NCBI RefSeq assembly: GCF_901538355.1
Contig: NZ_LR593887.1
Coordinates: 2,642,920-2,706,919, forward strand
DNA: 64,000 nucleotides
Direction: 5' to 3'
DNA from: Tuwongella immobilis
Lineage (GTDB): Bacteria; Planctomycetota; Planctomycetia; Gemmatales; Gemmataceae
The notes beneath the pieces were generated by a model. It saw nothing but the letters and a program-made list of their open reading frames with translations. It was not told where the DNA came from and did not search any database. Each line of letters starts with the position of its first letter. Within the stretch, counting starts at the first letter, position 1. Shown piece by piece: positions 54,186-62,519 of the stretch. A program made the translations under genes and the position numbers.

Positions 54186-54197
54186 AACACTTTCCAC
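54164..54197 (+). promoter_or_regulatory. Inverted repeat overlapping the rpsJ promoter
   Basis: GTGGGAAAGTG (54164-54174) and CACTTTCCAC (54188-54197) pair over 10 bp with one bulged G. The arms cover the spacer and the start site and flank the -10. The position suits a transcription-factor operator. Confidence 0.5.
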
Positions 54198-54247
54198 CAT
54201 GCGATTGGTTGCTAGTTTGTGGCGAATTGCGCGACGAGGAGGGGACT

Positions 54248-54592
54248 TTGGCATCGTTATCCAACGAACGGATTCGCATCCGCATGGAAGGCTACGATCA
54301 CGAGGTGCTAGATCGCACGGCCCGTGAAATCGTCGAAACCGCTCAGCGAACCGGTGCGGAAGTCCATGGGCCGATCCCGTTGCCGACACGGATCGAACGC
54401 TACACGGTACTGCGAAGCCCGCACATTGATCGTAAGTCTCGAGAGCAATTTGAGATTCGCACGCACAAGCGGCTGATCGACATTTTGCAACCGACGGGCA
54501 AGACGATTGAAGCGCTGAACAAAGGCTTGGCCTTGCCGCCAGGTGTGGATATTAAAATCCGCGTTATGGCATCATCGGCTGCGACGGCTTGA
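54248..54592 (+). CDS. rpsJ: 30S ribosomal protein S10 (uS10)
   Basis: This 114-residue protein contains the S10 core: [70 protein letters not shown] and a C-terminal VDIKIRV. It binds 16S rRNA in the head of the small subunit and takes part in antitermination with NusB. The start is TTG 54248 with GAGGAGGGG upstream; the in-frame ATG at 54284 would delete the conserved first strand. About eight extra residues (ending ASSAATA) follow the core. Confidence 0.92.
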   Translation: MASLSNERIRIRMEGYDHEVLDRTAREIVETAQRTGAEVHGPIPLPTRIERYTVLRSPHIDRKSREQFEIRTHKRLIDILQPTGKTIEALNKGLALPPGVDIKIRVMASSAATA

Positions 54593-54623
54593 TTGCTGAA
54601 TTCCGGGTGGGACTCACACACTG

Positions 54624-54646
54624 CACTCGCCGGCCTCCGGCGAGTG
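54624..54646 (+). promoter_or_regulatory. Hairpin between rpsJ and rplD, where rplC is normally found
   Basis: A perfect 10-bp stem (CACTCGCCGG, 54624-54633, with CCGGCGAGTG, 54637-54646) with a CCT loop, in the 85-base gap. There is no T tract, so it is not a classical terminator. It may be a processing or attenuation element. Confidence 0.6.
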
Positions 54647-54677
54647 TCGATGTTGTTATCTAACGCTTGAGACGATC

Positions 54678-55352
54678 ATGGCTGAATCACGGATCATTGA
54701 AGTAACCGAAAAGCTACAGCTGCCGGTCTACAACCGTCAGGGGGAATCGGTCGGTACGATCGACATCGACCCGGCGGATTTCGGAGGCAAGATCAGCAAG
54801 CAGCTGCTGCACGAAGTGGTGCTGATGTATCTGGCCAACCAACGCTCTGGTACCCACTCCACGCTGCGTCGTGGCGAAGTTGCTGGTAGCACCAAGAAGT
54901 TGTTCCGACAAAAGGGCACCGGGAATGCTCGCGCTGGCACCAAGCGAACCAACAAGCGTCGCGGTGGTGGTACAGCGAAGGGCCCCAAGCCCCGCGATTA
55001 TGAATATCATCTGCCGCGAAAAGCGGTGCGTGCCGCCACCCGCATGGCGATCCTGAGCAAGATCAAGGATCAGCAAGCGGTCGTGATCGATGATTTCGGT
55101 CTGACGGCACCGAAGACCAAAGAGATGGCTGGCATCCTCAAGGCGCTGAAGGTTGAAAAGACCTGCCTGATCAGCGATGCGGCACTGAACGAGCCAGTTT
55201 ACAAGTCGGGTCGGAATATTCCCGGCGTGAAAGTGCTGCCGGCCGCTGAGCTGAACACCTACTTGGTGTTGAAGCAAAAGCAGCTCGTGTTGACTCGGGC
55301 GGCGTTGGAATTGTTGGTCAGCAAGGGGAAGTCGGTCGCAGCTGCAAGCTAA
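54678..55352 (+). CDS. rplD: 50S ribosomal protein L4 (uL4)
   Basis: This 224-residue L4 protein has the RGEVAGSTKKLFRQKGTGNARAG loop that reaches into the exit tunnel (including the HxxLRRGEV, KGTGNARAGT and RGGGTAKGPKPRDY segments) and the normal alpha/beta body. It is one of the first proteins to bind 23S rRNA. In E. coli L4 also represses the S10 operon; whether it does here is unknown. It follows rpsJ directly because rplC is absent from this place. Confidence 0.95.
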   Translation: MAESRIIEVTEKLQLPVYNRQGESVGTIDIDPADFGGKISKQLLHEVVLMYLANQRSGTHSTLRRGEVAGSTKKLFRQKGTGNARAGTKRTNKRRGGGTAKGPKPRDYEYHLPRKAVRAATRMAILSKIKDQQAVVIDDFGLTAPKTKEMAGILKALKVEKTCLISDAALNEPVYKSGRNIPGVKVLPAAELNTYLVLKQKQLVLTRAALELLVSKGKSVAAAS

Positions 55353-55381
55353 GCGCCAGACGAGTTTTGGAGTTTTAAGGC

Positions 55382-55744
55382 ATGCAATCACGACCACACC
55401 CGCGCAAGTACCGCCAAAAATTGGCTCGTCGCGCGCCGCAAGTTGCGGGACCTCACGGCCTGGAACTGCGCCCTTACCAGGTGCTGATTCGGCCGCTCGT
55501 GACCGAAAAGGGGACGCACCAATCGGATCGCTACTCGGCGTATTCGTTCCAAGTGCATCCGTTGGCTACGAAGGATCAGATTAAGGCCGCCGTGGAATCG
55601 CTCTTCGACGTCAAAGTCGAAAAAGTGCGGACCATGACCCGCAAGGGAAAATCACGCCGGTTCAAGATGGTCATCGGCCAAACCCCGAAATGGAAAAAGG
55701 CTCTGATCACGCTCCGCGGCGACGACAAGATCGAATTCTTTTGA
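55382..55744 (+). CDS. rplW: 50S ribosomal protein L23 (uL23)
   Basis: This 120-residue protein has the L23 core from LRPYQVLIRPLVTEKGTHQSDRYSAYSFQVHPLATK to WKKALITLRGDDKIEFF. The first 28 residues (rich in Arg, Lys, Pro) form a basic extension missing from most bacterial L23 proteins. L23 sits at the exit of the peptide tunnel and docks trigger factor and SRP. ATG 55382 has AAGG upstream. Confidence 0.94.
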   Translation: MQSRPHPRKYRQKLARRAPQVAGPHGLELRPYQVLIRPLVTEKGTHQSDRYSAYSFQVHPLATKDQIKAAVESLFDVKVEKVRTMTRKGKSRRFKMVIGQTPKWKKALITLRGDDKIEFF

Positions 55745-55792
55745 TCGATAACTGGACGTCGCTCGTGATGTTCCACTGAAGAGGTTGGCACG

Positions 55793-56647
55793 ATGGCTAT
55801 TCGGAATTACAAGCCGACATCCGCAGGTCGCCGAGCCGGTTCGGTTAGCGACTTCTCGGAAATTACAGATAAGAAAAAGAAGCCGGAAAAGTCGTTGTTG
55901 GTCCCCCTGAAAAAGTCAGGCGGTCGTAACAACCAAGGTGTGATCACCACCCGGTTTCGTGGGGGTGGGCATAAGCGACGCTATCGTTTGATTGATTTCA
56001 AGCGAAAGAAGGATGATGTGGCGGCAACGGTCGTCTCGATCGAGTACGATCCGAACCGTTCCTCCCGCATCGCGTTGCTGCAATACACCGACGGCACCAA
56101 GACCTACATTCTGGCTCCCCAAGGCTTGAAGGCTGGGGATACGGTGATGTCGGGCGAAAACGTTGAGCCGCGAGTGGGCTACTGCTTGCCGCTTCGCAAG
56201 ATCCCGCTGGGTCTGACGATTCACAACGTCGAAATGCAGCCCGGCCGTGGCGGTCAAATCTGCCGCTCTGCTGGAACGGCAGCGACCTTGACCGCTCGTG
56301 GTGAAGATTGGGCTCAGATCACTTTGCCTTCCGGTGAAGTGCGTCGCGTTCACAACACCTGCCGGGCAACGATTGGTTCGATCGGCAACGCCGACCACAT
56401 GAACGTTTCGCTTGGCAAAGCCGGTCGGAAGCGTTGGTTGGGTCGCAAGCCTCACAACCGTGGTGTCTCGATGAACCCGGTGAATCACCCGATGGGTGGT
56501 GGTGAAGGTCGTACCGCGGGTGGTCGTCATCCGTGTTCGCCGACCGGTGTGTTGGCCAAGGGCGGAAAGACCCGGAAGAAGCGCAAACCGTCGAACTCGT
56601 CGATCGTGCGCCGTCGTCGTTCCGGTCCCCGCTACACCGAAGCCTAA
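55793..56647 (+). CDS. rplB: 50S ribosomal protein L2 (uL2)
   Basis: This 284-residue protein matches L2: [20 protein letters not shown] at the start, [27 protein letters not shown], and the highly conserved end with [21 protein letters not shown] (with the catalytic-centre His). It is essential for subunit joining and the peptidyl transferase centre. A terminator-like hairpin lies just after it (56671-56709). Confidence 0.97.
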   Translation: MAIRNYKPTSAGRRAGSVSDFSEITDKKKKPEKSLLVPLKKSGGRNNQGVITTRFRGGGHKRRYRLIDFKRKKDDVAATVVSIEYDPNRSSRIALLQYTDGTKTYILAPQGLKAGDTVMSGENVEPRVGYCLPLRKIPLGLTIHNVEMQPGRGGQICRSAGTAATLTARGEDWAQITLPSGEVRRVHNTCRATIGSIGNADHMNVSLGKAGRKRWLGRKPHNRGVSMNPVNHPMGGGEGRTAGGRHPCSPTGVLAKGGKTRKKRKPSNSSIVRRRRSGPRYTEA

Positions 56648-56670
56648 TCTTCGGTGGGTGAAGCAGACTG

Positions 56671-56712
56671 AAAGAACCAGCAATGCCTGGATTGGATTGC
56701 TGGTTCTTTTTC
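56671..56712 (+). terminator. Intrinsic terminator between rplB and rpsS
   Basis: A 14-bp perfect stem (AAAGAACCAGCAAT, 56671-56684, with ATTGCTGGTTCTTT, 56696-56709) with an 11-base loop and a T tract. It falls in the middle of the ribosomal block, in a gap of 166 bases, the widest in the block. Confidence 0.85.
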
Positions 56713-56813
56713 TGGTATTTTTGAAGATTCGTGGTAGTCGATGGCCCAGGGTTTCGTAGGCTAAACCGCTCACCTTGCATGCAAGACGACAGGCGAGCGA
56801 CGGAGAGAGTGGC

Positions 56814-57089
56814 ATGAGCCGTTCGTTGAAAAAAGGTCCGTACGTCGATGAACGAGTGCGGGAAAAGGTTGCCAAAGGCGCGGCCACCGGAAATCGTGAG
56901 CCAATTAAGACTTGGGCACGCGATTGCACGATTCACCCGGATTTCGTCGGTGTGACGTTCCTGGTTCATAACGGTCGCACATTTGTGAAGGTCTTCGTTA
57001 CCGAAGATATGGTTGGTCACAAGTTGGGCGAATTCTCACCGACGCGGACCTTCAAGGGACATAGCGGCGGCAAGGCGAAAGGCAAGTGA
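56814..57089 (+). CDS. rpsS: 30S ribosomal protein S19 (uS19)
   Basis: This 91-residue protein starts [13 protein letters not shown] and has the S19 body [53 protein letters not shown]. It binds 16S rRNA in the head. ATG 56814 has GGAGAGAG upstream; an upstream in-frame start would add 13 non-conserved residues. It follows the internal terminator, so a promoter may lie in the gap, but I could not find a clear one. Confidence 0.95.
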   Translation: MSRSLKKGPYVDERVREKVAKGAATGNREPIKTWARDCTIHPDFVGVTFLVHNGRTFVKVFVTEDMVGHKLGEFSPTRTFKGHSGGKAKGK

Positions 57090-57124
57090 TCGGGGACTCC
57101 CCGGTTACCTGATAGGGTGAAGTC

Positions 57125-57463
57125 ATGGAATTTACCGCCAAACATCGTTTTGCCGATATGTCGGCCCGTAAAATCCGTCCATTTGCGACGTTGATTCGCG
57201 GCAAGAATGCAGCTGAAGCCCTGGAATTGTTGTCGTTCTACCACAACAAGGGTGCTCGGCTTCTGAAGAAGGTTCTCGAAAGTGCAATCGGCAACGCGAA
57301 CCAACAAGATCAAGATGTTGATCTGCTCGTGGTGACCGAATCCCGAGTGGATGGTGCACCAATGCTGAAGCGGATTATGCCTCGCGCTCGCGGGACGGCA
57401 TATGTGATCCGCCGCCGAATGTCACACATTATTGTCTCGGTCGGAACGGGCGACGCAGAATAA
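57125..57463 (+). CDS. rplV: 50S ribosomal protein L22 (uL22)
   Basis: This 112-residue protein has the L22 pattern: AKHRFADMSARKIRPFATLIRG, AAEALELLSFYHNKGARLLKKVLESAIGNA and the beta-hairpin loop MLKRIMPRARGTAYVIRRRMSHI that reaches the exit tunnel. The start is an ATG 36 bases after rpsS. Confidence 0.96.
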   Translation: MEFTAKHRFADMSARKIRPFATLIRGKNAAEALELLSFYHNKGARLLKKVLESAIGNANQQDQDVDLLVVTESRVDGAPMLKRIMPRARGTAYVIRRRMSHIIVSVGTGDAE

Positions 57464-57538
57464 TGGACGCCGACGACCGCCGATGTGGTCGTTCGGTTGG
57501 CTCGAACCAGGTAGGTACGGAATCGAGGTTGGGACGAT

Positions 57539-58261
57539 ATGGGTCAGAAAATTCGGCCAACCGGCTTTCGCGTCGGCGTAATGACCGGCTGGCAGAGCGA
57601 GTGGTTCGCAAGCAAGAAGGATTTCTCGGATCTGTTGGTCGAAGACCAAAAGATTCGGACCTTCATCAAGAAGACTTACCGAACCAGCAAGAAGAACAAA
57701 CTCCAGGGGATCTCGAAGATCAAAATCGAGCGGACCCGCGAAAAGGTGATCGTCATCATCTATTCGTCGCGTGTTGGGGTGATTATCGGCCAAAAGGGTG
57801 TCGAAATCGAAAACCTCACCAAGGCGCTCGAAGATCTGACCCATCGTCACATTGAAATCAAGACGATGGAAGTGAATCGGCCGGAAATCGATCCGCAACT
57901 GGTTGCGGAAGATATCGCCGAACAGCTCGAAAAGCGAGCTTCCTTCCGTCGGACGATGAAGCAAGCGATTCAGCGGGCCATGGAAAACGGCGCCAAGGGC
58001 GTGAAGCTGCAATTGGCTGGTCGTTTGGGTGGTGCCGAAATGGCCCGTTGCGAAATCGGGATGGAAGGATCGATTCCTCTCTCGACGCTGCGAACCAAGG
58101 TGGAATACGGATTTGCTGAGGCCTCAACCGCTCAAGGCAATATCGGCATTAAAGTCTGGATTAATAACGGGGATTACTTGAACCCCGAGGAGAATACCGA
58201 TGCCCCTAATGCCCAAACGAGTAAAGTATCGAAAAAACCAGCGCGGCAAGGTAAAAGGTAA
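57539..58261 (+). CDS. rpsC: 30S ribosomal protein S3 (uS3)
   Basis: This 240-residue protein has the S3 KH domain (VGVIIGQKGVEIENLTKALEDL) and the C-terminal domain with GRLGGAEMARCEIGMEGSIPLSTLRTKVEYGFAEA. It lines the mRNA entry tunnel. The gene continues 62 bases into rplP, encoding a basic tail (residues about 220-240) that is probably disordered. L16 is read in a different frame from the same DNA. Confidence 0.95.
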   Translation: MGQKIRPTGFRVGVMTGWQSEWFASKKDFSDLLVEDQKIRTFIKKTYRTSKKNKLQGISKIKIERTREKVIVIIYSSRVGVIIGQKGVEIENLTKALEDLTHRHIEIKTMEVNRPEIDPQLVAEDIAEQLEKRASFRRTMKQAIQRAMENGAKGVKLQLAGRLGGAEMARCEIGMEGSIPLSTLRTKVEYGFAEASTAQGNIGIKVWINNGDYLNPEENTDAPNAQTSKVSKKPARQGKR

Positions 58262-58619
58262 TGCCCAACGCGGCAACTATGTCGCGTATGGGGATTACGG
58301 CTTGCAAGCTCTGGAAGGTGGCTGGCTGGATGCAGCCGTCATCGAAGCCGGTCGGGTGACCGCTGCTCAGTTTGTGCGTGGGGAAGGTCGGTTGTTTATT
58401 CGGGCGTTCCCGCACAAATCAATCTCCGCCATTCCGGCTGAAACCCGGATGGGTAAGGGGAAGGGTGAACCGGAATACTGGGCTGCCGTCGTGAAGCCTG
58501 GGATGATTTTGTTTGAAATCGCTGGTCTGCCGGAAGAAGCAGCCCGGACCTGTATGGCACGGGTGGCCTACAAGCTGCCATTTAAGTGCCGATTCGTATC
58601 GCGGCGGCCCAATGCTTGA
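58200..58619 (+). CDS. rplP: 50S ribosomal protein L16 (uL16)
   Basis: This 139-residue protein has the L16 signature: MPKRVKYRKNQRGKVKGNAQRGN, then GDYGLQALEGGWLDAAVIEAGRV and an end segment VAYKLPFKCRFVSRR. It binds near the peptidyl transferase centre. ATG 58200 has GAGGAG eight bases upstream; ATG 58209 would also keep the core. It overlaps the 3' end of rpsC by 62 bases. Confidence 0.95.
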   Translation: MPLMPKRVKYRKNQRGKVKGNAQRGNYVAYGDYGLQALEGGWLDAAVIEAGRVTAAQFVRGEGRLFIRAFPHKSISAIPAETRMGKGKGEPEYWAAVVKPGMILFEIAGLPEEAARTCMARVAYKLPFKCRFVSRRPNA

Positions 58620-58648
58620 TGCCGGTCGTGCGGTTGAGGACGTTGAGA

Positions 58649-58879
58649 ATGAAGCCGAGTGAGATTCGCAACATGAGCGACGAACAGCTCGTGTTGACCT
58701 TGAAAGACTGCGAAAAGCAACTGTTCCAGTTGCGCTTCCAATCGGCGACCGATCGCCTGGAAACGCCGGCTGAGATCAGCAAGACACGCAAAGATATTGC
58801 ACGCATTCTGACGATCATGCGTGAACGTGAGTTGGTGAATGGCAATGCCGACGCGGTGAAGGAAGGTAGCAATGTCTGA
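58649..58879 (+). CDS. rpmC: 50S ribosomal protein L29 (uL29)
   Basis: This 76-residue protein matches L29: MKPSEIRNMSDEQLVLTLKDCEKQLFQLRFQSATDRL and a second helix with ISKTRKDIARILTIMRERE. ATG 58649 gives the family start; GAGGA lies about ten bases upstream. It overlaps rpsQ by eight bases. Confidence 0.93.
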   Translation: MKPSEIRNMSDEQLVLTLKDCEKQLFQLRFQSATDRLETPAEISKTRKDIARILTIMRERELVNGNADAVKEGSNV

Positions 58880-59198
58880 AGATCAAGCAGCCGAATCGAC
58901 CACCGTCGACCGGAATGCTCGCCGCGTGTTGATCGGTGTGGTCACGCGGGACAAGATGAACAAGACCCGACGGGTGGAAATCCAACGTCTGGTCAAGCAT
59001 GCCCGCTATGGCAAGTACATCAAGCGTCGAACGGTTTGCTACACCCATGATGAAGCCAACACTTCGCGGATCGGCGATGTTGTGGAAATCATGGAAACCC
59101 GTCCGCTGTCGAAGCTAAAGAATTGGCGGCTGATTCGCGTGGTGACGAAGGCTCCGGTCACGAAGATCGTGAAAACGGAAGCTGCCTCCGCGTCGTAA
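58872..59198 (+). CDS. rpsQ: 30S ribosomal protein S17 (uS17)
   Basis: This 108-residue protein has the S17 OB-fold: RVLIGVVTRDKMNKTRRVEIQRLVKHARYGKYIKRRTVCYTHDEAN with GDVVEIMETRPLSKLKNWRLIRVV. The C-terminus is extended by about 15 residues (rich in Lys, Thr, Ala). The ATG overlaps the end of rpmC by eight bases. Confidence 0.95.
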   Translation: MSEDQAAESTTVDRNARRVLIGVVTRDKMNKTRRVEIQRLVKHARYGKYIKRRTVCYTHDEANTSRIGDVVEIMETRPLSKLKNWRLIRVVTKAPVTKIVKTEAASAS

Positions 59199-59288
59199 GT
59201 CGCAATTTCGGACATGAGTGGTATTCAGGATTCCTGGACCGTGCAACCCCCGGCAAGGGACGGTTGACGCCCCTTGATGAGATGAACT

Positions 59289-59654
59289 ATGATTCAGATG
59301 TACACTTATGTTGACGTGGCTGACAACACCGGCGCGAAAGAATGCATGTGCATTAAAGTGCTGGGCGGGAGCCGTCGTCGGTACGCCAATGTGGGCGATA
59401 TCATTGTGGCGAGTGTGAAAAAGGCTCTGCCGGGCGCTGATGTGAAAGCCGGCGATGTGGTCAAAGGGGTAATCGTCCGATCACGACGCGCCACACGTCG
59501 TGAGGATGGTAGCTATGTGCGTTTCGATGGCAACGCGATGGTGCTGATCGATAACGATAACAACCCGCGAGGAACCCGTATTTTCGGTGCAGTCGCCCGT
59601 GAACTTCGGACCTCGTTCAACAAGATCATCAGTCTCGCTTCGGAAGTTGTCTGA
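59289..59654 (+). CDS. rplN: 50S ribosomal protein L14 (uL14)
   Basis: This 121-residue protein has [34 protein letters not shown] and the usual end LASEVV. It binds between subunits near L19. The 90-base gap before it holds no gene I can recognise. Confidence 0.96.
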   Translation: MIQMYTYVDVADNTGAKECMCIKVLGGSRRRYANVGDIIVASVKKALPGADVKAGDVVKGVIVRSRRATRREDGSYVRFDGNAMVLIDNDNNPRGTRIFGAVARELRTSFNKIISLASEVV

Positions 59655-59680
59655 TACGCGAGTTTCTCACGGGGTGGTTC

Positions 59681-60223
59681 ATGGCACGGTTGATGGAAGT
59701 GTATACAAAGGAAATCCTCCCGAAGCTGGTGGAGAAATTCCAACGAAGCAATGTCAATAGCCTGCCGCGACTGGAAAAGGTCGTGATCAACATGGGTGTT
59801 GGCAAGGCATTGCTCGACAAGAACCGGATGGAACAGGCTGCAGAACAACTGAGCCTGATCGCTGGTCAAAAAGCCCAAATCACCAAAGCCAAGAAGGCCG
59901 TTAGCGGCTTCCGGTTGCGTGAAGGGCTTGAGATTGGTTGCCGCGTGACCCTGCGTGGCAAGCGGATGTATGAATTTATCGATCGCTTGGTTGCGATTGC
60001 GTTGCCGCGGATCCGTGACTTCCGAGGGATCAATCCAAAGTCGTTCGACGGAAACGGCAACTACAGCATGGGGCTTGCCGAGCAATTGGTGTTCCCCGAA
60101 ATTGATCCGGATAAGACCAATTTCACACAAGGGATGGACATTACCTTCGTGACGCGGAATGCGACGGATGATGAAGCTCGAGAATTGCTTCGCTTGTTTG
60201 GCATGCCGTTCCGGGAAGTCTAA
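59681..60223 (+). CDS. rplE: 50S ribosomal protein L5 (uL5)
   Basis: This 180-residue protein has the L5 features: KVVINMGVGKALLDKN, ITKAKKAVSGFRLREGLEIGCRVTLRG and the end segment GMDITFVTRNATDDEARELLRLFGMPF. It contacts 5S rRNA and the P-site tRNA. It starts 26 bases after rplN, leaving no room for rplX. Confidence 0.96.
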   Translation: MARLMEVYTKEILPKLVEKFQRSNVNSLPRLEKVVINMGVGKALLDKNRMEQAAEQLSLIAGQKAQITKAKKAVSGFRLREGLEIGCRVTLRGKRMYEFIDRLVAIALPRIRDFRGINPKSFDGNGNYSMGLAEQLVFPEIDPDKTNFTQGMDITFVTRNATDDEARELLRLFGMPFREV

Positions 60224-60264
60224 TCGGTATTGGATCGACTATTTAGCAGGTTGGATATCCACGT

Positions 60265-60501
60265 ATGTCAACGAATGCGAAAGAAGCCAAGTTTCGCGAT
60301 CAACTCGCGCAACTGGAACAATATCGCCGCGATCCGGCGAACTCGAAGCTCCGCCCGCGTGATCTGATCCGGATCAAAATGCGCTGCAAAGTCTGCGGCC
60401 GAGGCCGTGCGGTTTATCGCAAATTTGGAATTTGTCGGATTTGCTTCCGCGGATTGGCCAGCGATGGTTTGATCCCCGGTGTTCGCAAGGCAAGCTGGTA
60501 A
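60265..60501 (+). CDS. rpsN: 30S ribosomal protein S14, zinc-binding type (uS14)
   Basis: This 78-residue protein has the zinc-ribbon of type Z S14: [20 protein letters not shown] followed by [18 protein letters not shown]. The usual type Z form is about 61 residues; here an additional N-terminal segment (residues 1-17) is present. It sits in the S14 position between rplE and rpsH. Confidence 0.94.
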   Translation: MSTNAKEAKFRDQLAQLEQYRRDPANSKLRPRDLIRIKMRCKVCGRGRAVYRKFGICRICFRGLASDGLIPGVRKASW

Positions 60502-60517
60502 TCGGGAGTTTACGACC

Positions 60518-60964
60518 ATGATGACCGACCCGATTGCAGACATGCTGACTCGGATTCGCAACGCCAATCACATCGAGCGTCGCTTGGTTGAAATGCCGGC
60601 CGCCGGTTTGAAGGTCAGCATTGCCCAAGTGCTGCAAGACGAAGGGTTTATCACGGGGTATGTGTTAGGTACCTACGTGGAATCGGCGGAAGGGAACGAC
60701 TTCCAGCCGATCGAAAAATTATCGGATGCTGCCAAGCCAGTGCTTCGGATCTTCTTGAAGTATGGGCCGGATGGCGAAAAGGTAATTCGGAACATTGAAC
60801 GAGCAAGTAAGCCTGGCCGCCGTCTGTATCGTGGTCGCCAATCGTTGCCACGTGTTCTGGATGGGCTTGGGATCGCTGTGATCAGCACCAGCAAAGGTGT
60901 GATGAGCGATCGCAAGGCTCGGAAAGAAGGCGTTGGTGGTGAACTGATCTGTACGGTTTGGTGA
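60518..60964 (+). CDS. rpsH: 30S ribosomal protein S8 (uS8)
   Basis: This 148-residue protein has [30 protein letters not shown] and the end [23 protein letters not shown], all standard S8. I chose ATG 60518 (GGGAG about ten bases upstream); ATG 60521 is the alternative. In E. coli S8 represses the spc operon; here no S8-type site was recognised. Confidence 0.95.
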   Translation: MMTDPIADMLTRIRNANHIERRLVEMPAAGLKVSIAQVLQDEGFITGYVLGTYVESAEGNDFQPIEKLSDAAKPVLRIFLKYGPDGEKVIRNIERASKPGRRLYRGRQSLPRVLDGLGIAVISTSKGVMSDRKARKEGVGGELICTVW

Positions 60965-60997
60965 TTCGCATCCGCGTAGTGCGGGAAGGAAGGCAAC

Positions 60998-61576
60998 GTG
61001 TCGCGTATCGGAAAGCAGCCGGTACCCATCCCGAATGGCGTTGAGGTGCAATACAGCAGTGGCACCTTGAAAGTCAAAGGGCCGAAGGGTACCTTGGAGT
61101 TCCAGCATCATGCATTGGTGCAAGTGGAACTTGACCTCCCGGGTAAGATCCTTCGCGTCAACCGTCCGCAAGACGATCGGTTGAGCCGGTCCCTCCATGG
61201 ACTGACTCGAACCTTGATCGCCAACATGGTGCATGGTGTGACGCAAGGTTACGAAAAACGCCTCAAGATTGGTGGCGTGGGTTTTAATGCTCGCTTGGAT
61301 GGCAAGAAGGTCGTTCTGACGGTCGGTTTTGCCAAGCCTGTTGAGCTGACCCCTCCGGCTGGGGTTACTGTGGAAGTTGACAAAGACGGAACGACCATCA
61401 CCGTCAAAGGCGCTGACAAGCAGATTGTTGGTCAATTTGCCGCCGAAATCCGCTCCAAGAAGAAACCTGCTCCGTACGAGTACAAATCGCTCGGTAAGTC
61501 CGGTATCCCCAAGGGGATTCGGTATGACGGAGAAGTGGTTCCCCTCAAGCAGGGTAAGGATTTTGCGAGCGGTTGA
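60998..61576 (+). CDS. rplF: 50S ribosomal protein L6 (uL6)
   Basis: This 192-residue protein starts MSRIGKQPVPIPNGVEV, with the L6 beta-alpha-beta repeats and the end GKSGIPKGIRYDGEVVPLKQGKDF. The start is GTG 60998 with GGAAGGAAGG upstream. Confidence 0.95.
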   Translation: MSRIGKQPVPIPNGVEVQYSSGTLKVKGPKGTLEFQHHALVQVELDLPGKILRVNRPQDDRLSRSLHGLTRTLIANMVHGVTQGYEKRLKIGGVGFNARLDGKKVVLTVGFAKPVELTPPAGVTVEVDKDGTTITVKGADKQIVGQFAAEIRSKKKPAPYEYKSLGKSGIPKGIRYDGEVVPLKQGKDFASG

Positions 61577-61606
61577 TCGTTGGTCAGCGTTGAGAGAGTT
61601 GCTACC

Positions 61607-61975
61607 ATGAATCGGATGAAGCAGAAAGCCGTTCGTCAGCTTCGGCGACGACGGCATGTTCGGAGCAAGATCGTCGGGACGGCTGAACGTCCGCGGATGA
61701 GCGTGTTCCGATCATCGAAGCATATTTACGTCCAACTCATTGATGATGAGTCGGGTGTGACTCTGGCTGCGGCTAGCACGGCCGGAAAGACCAATGCCTC
61801 CAGTACCCCCTACGGTGGGAATGTTGCCGCAGCGGTTGAAGTCGGTAAGCGAATTGCCGCACTTGCACAAGAAAAGGGAATCAAACTGGCCGCCTTTGAC
61901 CGAGGCCACTATCGATTCCACGGGCGGATCAAGGCTCTGGCCGATGCGGCCCGAGAAGGTGGACTTTCTTTCTGA
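61607..61975 (+). CDS. rplR: 50S ribosomal protein L18 (uL18)
   Basis: This 122-residue protein has the L18 body: [31 protein letters not shown], and an end with [27 protein letters not shown]. It binds 5S rRNA. ATG 61607 has GAGAGAG upstream; the upstream in-frame start adds nine non-conserved residues. Confidence 0.95.
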   Translation: MNRMKQKAVRQLRRRRHVRSKIVGTAERPRMSVFRSSKHIYVQLIDDESGVTLAAASTAGKTNASSTPYGGNVAAAVEVGKRIAALAQEKGIKLAAFDRGHYRFHGRIKALADAAREGGLSF

Positions 61976-62018
61976 CGGCAACTTCGCTTGTCGGCAAGCG
62001 ACTTGTGAGAACTGAAGC

Positions 62019-62519
62019 ATGGCTAAAGAGCGTGAAGCCCGCCAGGATGATTTGGCGGATTATGTCGTTAAGATTCGTCGCTGTGCCGCCGTGGTGAAGG
62101 GCGGTCGTCGGTTCAGCTTCAATGCCCTGATCGTTGTGGGTGATAAGCGCGGGAAAGTGGCCTACGGCTATTCGAAGGCGAATGAAGTTCCTCCTGCGGT
62201 TGAAAAAGCGCTGAAGGACGGACAAGAATCGCTGAAGCGGACCCGTAAGATTGCTCTCCGGGGCGGGACAATTCCTCACCGAGTGATTGGTCGCTACGGC
62301 GCTAGCCGAGTCATCATGGTTCCGGCTGGTCCTGGCACTGGTGTGAAGGCCGGTCCTGGTGTCCGCGAAGTATTGCAGGCCTGTGGGGTTTCGAATATCC
62401 TCACGAAGGTTCACGGTTCTTCGAACCCGATCAACTTGGTGAAAGCCACCATTGATGGTTTGTTGCAACTGCGGACCCGTGAAGAAGTGGCGAGTTTGCG
62501 AGGAGTGGCCCTGTCATGA
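62019..62519 (+). CDS. rpsE: 30S ribosomal protein S5 (uS5)
   Basis: This 166-residue protein has the S5 double-stranded RNA-binding domain (VVKGGRRFSFNALIVVGDKRGKVAYG) and the C-terminal domain with PAGPGTGVKAGPGVREVLQACGVSNILTKVHGSSNPIN. It is adjacent to rplO, with no rpmD gene between. Confidence 0.96.
   Translation: MAKEREARQDDLADYVVKIRRCAAVVKGGRRFSFNALIVVGDKRGKVAYGYSKANEVPPAVEKALKDGQESLKRTRKIALRGGTIPHRVIGRYGASRVIMVPAGPGTGVKAGPGVREVLQACGVSNILTKVHGSSNPINLVKATIDGLLQLRTREEVASLRGVALS

Noticed and set aside
55916-56929. 337-residue open frame on the minus strand
   Set aside because: Antisense to rplB, which is beyond doubt.
59199-59288. Possible rplX or other small gene between rpsQ and rplN
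   Set aside because: Only 90 bases, and no frame resembles L24 or another ribosomal protein.
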